Assembly: GCA_004151065.3 (NCBI GenBank)
Contig: NWUY0300004417.1
Coordinates: 9,105-20,124, forward strand
Length of the DNA: 11,020 nt
Origin: Larix sibirica
Lineage: Eukaryota > Streptophyta > Pinopsida > Pinales > Pinaceae
Reading direction: 5' to 3'
The notes beneath the pieces were generated by a model. That model was not told the DNA's origin, searched no databases, and worked only from the letters and a program-made list of their open reading frames with translations. Positions 1 to 6,845 of this stretch are shown piece by piece. The number at the start of each line of letters is the position of its first letter. Positions within the stretch are counted from its first letter, which is position 1. Made by a program: the position numbers and the translations under genes.

Positions 1-430
1 AAGTTGAATATTTTTACAAAAATATCACCAAACATTTTCTGGTTGGATATTTCAGAATTGGTACGATTCACCAAGTTTTATGTAGTTTAAGAAAATTATA
101 GCTCCTTAAAAATTTCACTGATCTGTATTTATCACTCTTTGAATTTATTCTTAGTCTTTCTAGCAACATTGACATTAATGTGACAATATTTTGAGAATGC
201 CCCATAACTCTCTTTCCTTGTGTCTCATCCCAAGCCCAATCTCAATGACACGTATCATTTGTAGTCTTAATGCTTAGAGCAACATTTTGTATGCTTGGGT
301 GTGATTCTTAAGAAAGTTATGGACAAGGTAACACAATTATGTTTATGATCGGATCTATACATTAGAGCATTATGGATTATGCTCTAACATCCACTATGGC
401 ACACATTTTGCATGGTTTGAGAGATAANAA
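1..430. repeat. Dispersed repeat, copy A (left part cut by window edge)
   Basis: Most of this stretch recurs, diverged, elsewhere in the window. Positions 1-145 align with 4072-4205 (shared core 'aatatcacc.aacatttt.tggttgga'), and about 90-430 aligns with about 2520-2933 (shared end 'tatggcacacattttgcatg' and 'gtttgagagata'). Homology to copy B stops at about 430, next to the single N at 428. No open frame or protein motif is visible. It is probably a non-coding piece of a transposable element; the family is not recognised. Confidence 0.75.
362..387. repeat. Short inverted repeat inside copy A
   Basis: TTAGAGCAT (362-370) and ATGCTCTAA (379-387) are perfect 9-bp reverse complements separated by 8 bp. 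Copy B has the right arm intact (about 2881-2889), but its left arm reads ttaggcat, so the hairpin is broken there. It may mark an element end or a transcript hairpin. Confidence 0.6.
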
Positions 431-480
431 AGGGGCGTTGGTGGTGAAGAGACACTTCCACGCATGCTATAACCAAACAT

Positions 481-493
481 GGCTCTGATACCA
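481..493 (-). other. Retrotransposon primer-binding site (tRNA-iMet type)
   Basis: The minus strand reads TGGTATCAGAGCC, with AT following at 480-479. TGGTATCAGAGC is the well-known primer-binding site of plant LTR retrotransposons primed by initiator tRNA-Met, most often Copia elements. This implies an element transcribed leftward, with its 5' LTR to the right (above 495) and its internal part to the left. Only about 50 bp of internal sequence remains before the dispersed repeat at 430 begins. The match is short but highly characteristic. Confidence 0.65.
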
Positions 494-495
494 TA

Positions 496-1185
496 TGCCA
501 TGGGACTAGACTTGTTTTCCCTCTCGAGCATCGCACACCATCTAAAATCCTATTCGTCACACAACACCGACGCGATCTTGTTAGTTGGGCATGACCATCT
601 ACCACAAGTATCACCCGGACTATGCCTCACTGAAACCTCATGACCGAACCAAAGTCAAGCACCTTAGAGTTTTGCAGAATGCCAAGTGCTCATTTCACCG
701 TAGGCGATGCTACACCATCGCCACCCAACCTTAGACAATGCTACGCCATTGTCTCCCCCAAGCCAACAACACTTGAACGACCGATTTCCCAACATATGAA
801 GATGGTATCGCTCATCTAGTCTTCATCTTGAATGGACTTGAAGGTCTTGTGTTGGCTCCACCCAACCGGATACCTTCACTGTATCCATCCACGCTATTGT
901 CCTAGCATGGTTGACACACAATGAATCACATTGCCAACCGCGCCATCCTCCGTCGAGCCTACTAAGCAACGCCTCACTGGTTTGTCTCATCCTACTCAAC
1001 TAGCCATCCTTGGTCCTCCTAGCCCGCTTGCTAGTAAACCGTCCTGTCCATCTCATGGCCTATCACCCATGAGCCAGCCACCATTGCTACCAAAACGTAT
1101 GGACTCCCCGTGCAACCTTAAGTCATGTCTTCCCTGCGCACCCTTCGTCACACCAGCCAATGGCGCTCAACGTAGAGTCGTTACA
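496..1185 (-). mobile_element. Candidate LTR of a minus-strand retrotransposon
   Basis: If 481-493 is the primer-binding site, an LTR should lie immediately to its right. On the minus strand this interval starts TGTAACGACTC (at 1185) and ends ATGGCA (at 496), fitting the TG...CA rule with a 2-bp gap to the primer-binding site. It is about 690 bp, a normal LTR size, and is visibly richer in GC and CpG than its surroundings. No second LTR, target-site duplication or coding domain is seen, so this would be a truncated remnant. The right boundary is inferred only from the TG terminus and the drop in GC. Confidence 0.35.
703..754. repeat. Two adjacent hairpins with the same loop and covarying stems
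   Basis: Hairpin 1 (703-722) is GGCGATG-CTACAC-CATCGCC. Hairpin 2 (733-754) is AGACAATG-CTACGC-CATTGTCT. They are 31 bp apart and look like diverged copies of one unit. The stem differences (G to A on one side, C to T on the other) keep every base pair. They lie in the candidate LTR. Confidence 0.7.
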
Positions 1186-1186
1186 G

Positions 1187-1226
1187 ATATCTAATAAAAA
1201 TAAGAAATATCTCGTAAAAATAGAGT
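1187..1226. repeat. 20-bp imperfect tandem repeat
   Basis: 'atatctaataaaaataaga' (1187-1205) is followed at a 20-bp period by 'atatctcgtaaaaatagag'. It sits where the GC-rich block ends and AT-rich DNA resumes. Confidence 0.5.
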
Positions 1227-1303
1227 TTTTTAATTACAAATTTGTACTGAGTGAAGACATGTTCCCGATCCATTGATCTTCCTCAAAACTAAACGATTAT
1301 GTC

Positions 1304-1509
1304 GTCTTTCCAGATTTCGAAAGGACTGGCATTGCAAACGCCGTTATTGTTGCAAGGGTGACATTGATTATCAATTATAATTAAAATATGTTAAGGAGAT
1401 GGCAATCGTCAGACAGACTCGCCACAGAGGAGGGGAAGCTGCGCGGAAGCTCTCAAGTCGGGAAGAATCAGGCGCCTACAATGCCAGTCCTTTCGAAATC
1501 TGGAAAGAC
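1304..1509. repeat. Perfect 31-bp inverted repeat with 144-bp spacer (foldback or MITE-like)
   Basis: The left arm 1304-1334 (gtctttccagatttcg... to ...ggactggcattg) is the exact reverse complement of 1479-1509. Beyond the arms there is one mismatch and then three more pairs (1300-1302 with 1511-1513). The spacer (1335-1478) is non-coding and moderately GC-rich. Perfect arms in otherwise decayed DNA suggest a recent origin or selection. A miniature foldback element, an inverted-duplication small-RNA precursor, or two opposed copies of one sequence are all possible. No clear target-site duplication was found. Confidence 0.8.
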
Positions 1510-1688
1510 AACAGACACAGCGACACGAGTTGACGGGGACACTCGCTTCATGGCGCCTTGTTGAGACAACAGCAAAAAGAGTTACAGGTACGTCCCTCCT
1601 CTCACAATCAGTTACCTACCGTCGTGAGCAGCACTGGCAGTTCCACTGAAACAAACAAAAGGAGAAGGTGGCACGAAGCTTCCTCCGA

Positions 1689-1823
1689 GTTTGTCAGTCG
1701 TATCGTAATTCTACACATAAAATGGCAGAATCGACGCATAGATTCAGTTTAATAAGTTTGTCAATCGTATCATAATATGATCAGAAAAAATGGCAGAAGC
1801 GACGCATAGATTAGGTTTAAAGA
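1689..1823. repeat. 67-bp imperfect tandem duplication
   Basis: Copy 1 (1689-1755) and copy 2 (1756-1823) both start 'gtttgtca.tcgtatc.taat' and share 'aatggcagaa.cgacgcatag'. The middles differ by substitutions. An apparent frame across copy 1 (1558-1752) lacks an ATG start and has no recognisable domain, so it is not called a gene. Confidence 0.7.
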
Positions 1824-1995
1824 TTAAAATTTCAATTTTACATCAAGTTTGAATACATTTCATGAATTCAGCTTGATTCATTGTTCAGAGAAAAGCGTAA
1901 TAAAATAATTTAATGGTTTAAAACTTCAATTTGACATCAAAGTGGCAGTGAGATTCATTGTTAAAAGAAAAGCCTAAATCAATACAAATAAAATA
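1823..1995. repeat. Older imperfect tandem duplication (about 90 bp)
   Basis: 'ttcaattttacatcaa' (from 1831) and 'gattcattgttcagagaaaag' (from 1875) recur as 'ttcaatttgacatcaa' (from 1925) and 'gattcattgttaaaagaaaag' (from 1952). The offset drops from 94 to 77 bp, so copy 2 has lost about 17 bp. Confidence 0.55.
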
Positions 1996-2142
1996 AAAAT
2001 TATGTTCCTGTAAAGTGTTGACAACCACTAGACAAATGTAATAAAAAATCCATTCTTTCAAATCCCACACCATAATGTCATTTCATTTGTTTTCTTTCGT
2101 GGTTTCTCTTGACTATGTAAAACACCAAAACAATTAGTCATT

Positions 2143-2240
2143 GGTTATGGGTGTAAATTGCAATGGCATTGGAAACTAAATATTAGTAATGGGTTATGGG
2201 TGTAAATTGCAATGACATTGGAAACTAAATATTAGTAAGA
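2143..2240. repeat. 49-bp near-perfect tandem duplication
   Basis: The unit starting 'ggttatgggtgtaaattgca' occurs at 2143-2191 and 2192-2240. The copies differ at one internal base (ggcatt/gacatt) and at the final bases. The surrounding 2000-2500 stretch is AT-rich with no gene seen. Confidence 0.9.
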
Positions 2241-2504
2241 TTAACTACAAAGTGTGATGTGACGATTTTGAAGTGCAAACAATAGACATTGACATGGTTA
2301 TATAATTCGTGCATCCATTTTCTATAGTTTTGGTCAAGCTTATCATAAAGATAATGCATAATTTTTATTTGTTTCACACAAATATCTTTCATTGATTTTG
2401 TCTCTAGGAAAAAAAATATTTTAAGCTCATTGGATTTTTAAACATGTATGCTTTTAATTAAAAGTTTTGATATGAACCTACACAAAATAAGCATTGTCAA
2501 CATC

Positions 2505-2933
2505 ACAAAATTACAACAATGAAAATTATGGCTCTTAATTTAATTTATGTATCATCAAATCTTCACTCATTTGTTCTCCAGAAGGATCATTCCCCTTTTT
2601 TGATTTTATGCATCTTTATCTCTCACCTTCATTTTCTTCTTATTCTTTTTGACAACATTAACTTTAGTGTGATAATATTTTGCATGTCAAATAATTTGAG
2701 AATGCCTTATAACTTTGTTTCCATGTGTCTCATCATAATCCCAAGCTCATTGAGATGTATCACTTGTAGCGTTAATAATTAGAGCCACATTATTTATGCT
2801 TGGATGGGATCCTTAAGCAAGCTATGGAGAAGGTAACATAATTTTGTTTTTCATCACATATATGTATTAGGCATCAGGGATTATGCTCTAACATCTGCTA
2901 TGGCACACATTTTGCATGGTTTGAGAGATAAAG
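2505..2933. repeat. Dispersed repeat, copy B
   Basis: This aligns with copy A from 'aaaattatggctcttaa' (compare position 90) to 'gtttgagagata' (compare 410-427). B carries about 16 extra bases (around 'gcatgtcaaataattt') between two 'attttg/atttg' repeats, so copy A probably lost them by slippage. The apparent frame at 2519-2782 runs through this non-coding repeat and is not conserved in copy A, so it is not called as a gene. Confidence 0.75.
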
Positions 2934-3110
2934 TGAACAATCAATATCCTCAATAAAAATAACATATTTGGTGGTCTAGATGAATAATTTCATTCAGCTT
3001 TATGTATGTTTGGATCATAAGAAGCTCAAAATCATATACATTTTAACCTAAATGATAAACGATAGATACAATCATGATAATTTTACATGTTCCTAAACAT
3101 CTATAAATAA

Positions 3111-3240
3111 GTAGGCTCTCTTTATAATTATTATAATCTTTTGACACTTAATACCCTTCAATGAAGACCTCAAGAGTAGGCTCTCTTTATAATTATTATA
3201 ATCTTTTGACACTTAATACCCTTCAATGAAGACCTCAAGA
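3111..3240. repeat. Perfect 65-bp tandem duplication
   Basis: 3111-3175 and 3176-3240 are identical at all 65 positions (unit starts gtaggctctctttataatta and ends gaagacctcaaga). It lies in a gene-free AT-rich stretch (2934-3330). Perfect identity means a very recent duplication or an assembly duplication. Confidence 0.95.
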
Positions 3241-3339
3241 TCTAGTAGAATTTCTTCTTAAACATGTACCAAATGTGCTTGGGAGTTTAAACATGATTAA
3301 ATGTAACAAATTCAATTCTCATGCATGTCATAGTTAACT

Positions 3340-3720
3340 GATACGGGCCCATATGCTGGTGGAGATGCTACAACAATCTCTCCAACCGTACCTACTGCCC
3401 TCCAAACCCGCCTCAAAAATCGGCCGAACCGAAGGAATCGTCGAATTTTCTAATGTATTTGGAGGTTCTACATGACATCTGTGATCAATGTATTCTCCTT
3501 CAAATTGATAGCATCATTCTTCAGATACAACCACAGGTCGCCAACCGACAATTTTAGGTCAAGGCGTGCTCGAAACAGCTCACAATCATTCAAAAGCAGA
3601 ACTCACTTTTACGGACAGAATGACATCGTAGTAAAATCCCAGCTTGTCCTGTGCGGAAATTCAGACAGCTCTCATGCCCTCAGCCATGTCAGTAGCTTTC
3701 TTCCATCAAATATGTAGCTT
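3340..3720 (-). pseudogene. Unidentified decayed coding-like stretch
   Basis: This block is richer in GC than its flanks and its ends are abrupt. Read leftward, one minus-strand frame contains IVGWRPVVV, QFEGEYIDH and IPSVRPIFEAGLEGSRYGW, interrupted by several stops, with about 57 open codons before a terminal TAA. The composition looks like former protein-coding sequence, but no family is recognised. On the plus strand an ATG-initiated 81-codon frame (3472-3717) also exists; it is Ser-, Arg- and Asn-rich without a domain and is probably fortuitous. Retroelement debris is as likely as a gene fragment. Confidence 0.25.
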
Positions 3721-4071
3721 TCTTTCTGGTACTTATTTTTGCAAATTGGGTGGTTCTTAAGTCGGCACTCACTAATCATTTAAAGGTAATAAACATTCCT
3801 CCCAACTATCCAAGCATCGTTGCATAATTTGACCAATATTTATTTTGAAATGAGTTTTGAATAGCCTTAATCAAGATCCCTTTTACCGGATCAAACTTTA
3901 CTTTTTTAAACTTCAAAGTTAGTCACTTTTATTTATGGTCGGTTCACTTTTGAGGGAAAATTTAAGGGGCCAAATTTATTCCATGGTTTAATTTTTGTCC
4001 TTTTTTTCGAAAAAATATTTACTCTAAAAATAGCCAAAAATGGTTCAGAAACTATATAAAACACTTAGAAA
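3721..4071. other. Gene-free AT-rich stretch
   Basis: No supported gene, RNA or repeat is seen. The only local structure is a homopolymer palindrome, TTTTTTTCGAAAAAA (4001-4015). Confidence 0.6.
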
Positions 4072-4205
4072 TTTGAATTCTTTCAAAAAATATCACCCAA
4101 CATTTTATGGTTGGAAATTTAAGAATTAGTAAGATTCACCCAAGTTTCTCCACTTAAGATAATTATGAATCCTTAAAATTTTCCCTATAACTTTATTCTT
4201 GTCGG
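4072..4205. repeat. Dispersed repeat, copy C (partial)
   Basis: This matches the first ~145 bp of the window: 'aatatcacccaacattttatggttgga' here against 'aatatcaccaaacattttctggttgga', then 'aagattcacccaagttt' against 'acgattcaccaagttt'. Similarity fades after about 4205. It covers only the part of the family that precedes the A/B overlap. Confidence 0.75.
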
Positions 4206-4329
4206 TGTTCCTTTCTTCCACTTTTCTCTTCAAGGTAGGGTACACCTACCGCGATGTTGATTGGTACCAAGATATGTGTACAATCCTAATAATGTGAATA
4301 AATGAGCTAAGATCATTACTCCAAGGAAT

Positions 4330-4735
4330 TATTCAATAATGAACACCCATGAGGTGAAGTATGCATTGATGAACATTGAGATTCTTAATAATATCCCTAA
4401 TATAGAAAGGGTTTAATGAAGGAAGGTGTGGCTCTATGAGGTTTTCCAAATGAAAATTCATGATCTTATAAATTATCTGAAGGGTTCACACTTACGGTTT
4501 TCTTACAATAGCTAGTTCTAGTGAGTGATTGACCATTAAAAGTAGAAGGAGTGCCCCTTTGTCTATATGATTCCAAGTTCACATTGAGGTTTATTTTCTT
4601 GGATGATCCATAACCAAAGTGGTGGGAACCTAAAGAGGTCAAAGTATATGGAGATTCAACAAAAGAAGCAATGGATTCATGTAGAGGGAGATGTTTCTTC
4701 AAGGTAGTAGAAGGAGTTGACTAGGTTGAGTGTAG
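4330..4735 (-). pseudogene. Possible broken ORF of unknown origin
   Basis: On the minus strand, 4702 to 4466 is open for 78 codons but begins at TTG, with no ATG start. It contains KHLPLHESIASFVESPYTL and LGSHHFGYGSSKKINLNVNL. Past the TAA the same frame still reads like protein (SFGKPHRATPSFIKP) before further stops. This suggests a decayed coding frame, probably from a transposable element, but no domain is recognised. It could also be chance. Confidence 0.25.
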
Positions 4736-4739
4736 TGAC

Positions 4740-5605
4740 TCTACAACTCACAAACTTATGGGTGATTCAAACAATGGTGAGTAATGAGAAACCACTTCAA
4801 ATTAGCCCCAAAATGTAAACAAATTATAATTGAAGTTTTAAAAATCCTAATTAAGTGCCACTAGTTGTATTGGAAAGAAGATGGACCAAAGTATTTTTGG
4901 TAAAAATTTCATTATTTAGAACTAAAAAATTGGATGTGTGGCAGGTCATACAAGTTCACCCTTTTGAGAAGGCCAAAAGCGACAAGTTTTGGAAAAATCA
5001 CACTACTTTTTTCTAGAATTTATTAAACCCTTTAGCATTGCAAAATAGAAAAATCACGATACTACAAAAAAATATCAAACTCAAAGGTGCAATTTTTTTT
5101 AGATTTACGAAAACTTCAAGGTGATCTTGCAAGACCATCTTCAAATCAAGATTTTACAAGGAGTTGTGCTTATTTCAAAAATTTTCCCTCAAACCCTACC
5201 TTGAAAAGTAAGTTACTTTCTATTGATTATAGATCTATTTATGGGGTTAGCAAGCTCAATTTTTATTTTTTTTAGAGATGCGTTCCGACATCTTTAAATA
5301 ACACAAAGATCCGTCGTTCAATCGTAAGATTGTGGTTGGTGAAGCATAAACGTATAAAATACAAGGGTACTTAAGCCATATTGTTGTGAACCCTTGTAAC
5401 CTCTATCGGTACCCATCTGAGTATTACTGCATTAGACATCACCTGCATACCGGATTTGACTTCCACGTACCCTTGGTTATATGGAAAGTCCCTTAGGTTT
5501 ACTTGGAACCAACTTTACATAAAATTGATTGGTCGTCTTGTTGTTATAGTACACCGAGAATCCTTATGTCATTTACTATCTAACAAGTTAACTCTACTTT
5601 AGGAC
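4740..5605. other. Gene-free stretch upstream of the gag remnant
   Basis: No supported gene is seen. The apparent frame at 5087-5275 starts at a non-ATG codon next to a T-run and has no domain. The part from about 5280 could be the leader or LTR of the element that carried the gag remnant, but no primer-binding site or LTR terminus is recognisable. Confidence 0.5.
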
Positions 5606-5637
5606 TATCTAAAATTGATTTGAATCAATTTTAGATA
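5606..5637. repeat. Perfect palindrome, 15-bp arms with 2-bp loop
   Basis: tatctaaaattgatt (5606-5620) and aatcaattttagata (5623-5637) are exact reverse complements around TG. It lies just before the gag remnant. Confidence 0.85.
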
Positions 5638-5655
5638 TTAATCCTTGTTGTTAAT

Positions 5656-6215
5656 AAGTTTGAGGGTTATAACCCATCAGGATGGGTCACTCAAATGGAA
5701 GACTACTTCTCTCTTCATGGTATTACTAATGACATGATGAAACTTAGGGTGGGCATCTTCTATTTGGATTCAAAATGTTGGAAATGATGGGAGTAGCATA
5801 AAAGGCCTATGGATGCTACGTTGCTTGGATTCTATTTGTTAAATATATCCATGAGTGTTATGAGCAAGATCCTCATTAATTGAGGCAGCTTACCAAGTTA
5901 TGTCCAACAGGCTCAATCGTAGACTTTATCTCATCCTTTGAGTAATTAGCCATATGTACAGAGAATTTAACAAATTCTTTCTATAAAGAAAATTTCATCA
6001 ATGGCCTCAACAAAGTGATTTAAGCACAACTTAAAATGCATTATCCTACTACCTGGTTGAAGGCATCTTAAAGGAATCTAGAAACATAACTTTAGGCCAC
6101 TCCAGAATCATAAGTTTTCATGGCATGTACAAATTATTAAAGAATTCTAAAAATTTTGCTCACTTTCATGCTATACAAGCTCGGGAAAACACCACACCTA
6201 AAATCCATCTAGACT
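5656..6215 (+). pseudogene. Decayed Ty3/gypsy-type retrotransposon gag fragment
   Basis: Gag is the structural nucleocapsid polyprotein of LTR retrotransposons. The frame at 5656 gives GYNPSGWVTQMEDYFSLHGI and then KLRVGIFYLDSKCWK, the typical start of the retrotrans_gag domain. After a frameshift between about 5797 and 5826 it continues with FVKYIHECYE, LRQLTKLCPTGSIVDFISSF, LAICTENLTNSFYKE and AQLKMHYPTTWLKA, all family-like. A last piece (HAIQARENTTPK, from about 6161) is in a third frame. In-frame stops lie at 5785, 5794, 5877, 5943, 6021 and 6069. No zinc knuckle, protease or reverse transcriptase follows, so the element is truncated and dead. The similarity is judged from recalled family patterns, without a search. 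Confidence 0.7.
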
Positions 6216-6266
6216 TGCGAAAAGTTTTGGATAGCAGATCTTTGAGACACCGAAAGGTTTACCCCA

Positions 6267-6274
6267 TATAAAAG
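6267..6274 (+). promoter_or_regulatory. Candidate TATA box
   Basis: TATAAAAG, preceded by 'accccata', matches the plant TATA consensus. It lies about 570 bp upstream of the bHLH start codon, so it could serve that gene only with a long or spliced 5' leader. It overlaps no other supported feature. Confidence 0.25.
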
Positions 6275-6674
6275 AGACTAGCATGATGATGATATACCTT
6301 TAATTCCGGACCACCAAATGTACACTTGTATAGGCATTCATTTACACACAAGAATGAAATTGGCATCCATTTACATGTTTTACACGTATAAATTTATCAC
6401 ATTTATAATCATAAAATGAATCATTTCTACCACAAATTTAACTGGGTGCGTTCAAACATTTTGTTTGTTTTTTTGTGGACTACACATATCGGGTCAAATC
6501 AGGCCAACAATTTGGATGGAGATGACCAACAAGCAGCACGAGAAATTTGACTAATCTTCCAACACAGATGTCGTTTGCATCCAGCATTCCTATCTCTTCG
6601 TTCCTTGACCGACGAACATGGTAAATTCCCCACCGCCAGTCAATCAGATGTGCAACTAGAGGTACTTATGTTCC

Positions 6675-6778
6675 ATGGAATTGAGGTTGTTACATTCAGG
6701 GTTTGATATTTCTTGGCTTATGACAGATGGAATTGAGGTTGTTACCTTCAGGGTTTGATACCTCTTGGCTTGTGACAG
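6675..6778 (+). repeat. 52-bp tandem duplication upstream of the bHLH gene, carrying short upstream ORFs
   Basis: 6675-6726 and 6727-6778 match at 48 of 52 positions (unit starts atggaattgaggttgtta). Each copy begins with an ATG. The first opens 27 codons (6675-6758), the second 24 codons ending TAA at 6799-6801. Both start MELRLL and then differ, because the 52-bp period shifts the frame. A third, 12-codon ORF starts at 6668. If this region is transcribed as 5' leader, these would act before the main start at 6846. Confidence 0.75.
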
Positions 6779-6845
6779 ATTTAAGTTTAAATGGTCACTA
6801 ATCCCATTCATCTAGATTCGAAATATAATTGACTTGAATCCGACT

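Noticed and set aside
481-493. 3' end of a tRNA gene
   Set aside because: The plus strand resembles the 3' end of initiator tRNA with CCA, but no cloverleaf arms precede it and genomic plant tRNA genes do not encode CCA. A primer-binding site explains it better.
384-614. Minus-strand 76-codon frame
   Set aside because: It starts at TTG and crosses the N, the primer-binding site and a repeat boundary, so it cannot be a conserved protein.
931-1194. Pro/Ser-rich 87-codon frame
   Set aside because: It begins at TTG just after a TGA, has no ATG, and lies in the candidate LTR. Its composition follows from the local C-richness.
1689-3240. CRISPR-like or satellite array
   Set aside because: The repeats are different two-copy units, with no constant repeat and no regular spacers.
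4001-4015. TTTTTTTCGAAAAAA as a terminator or binding site
   Set aside because: It is a short homopolymer palindrome in AT-rich DNA with no gene beside it, so chance is likely.
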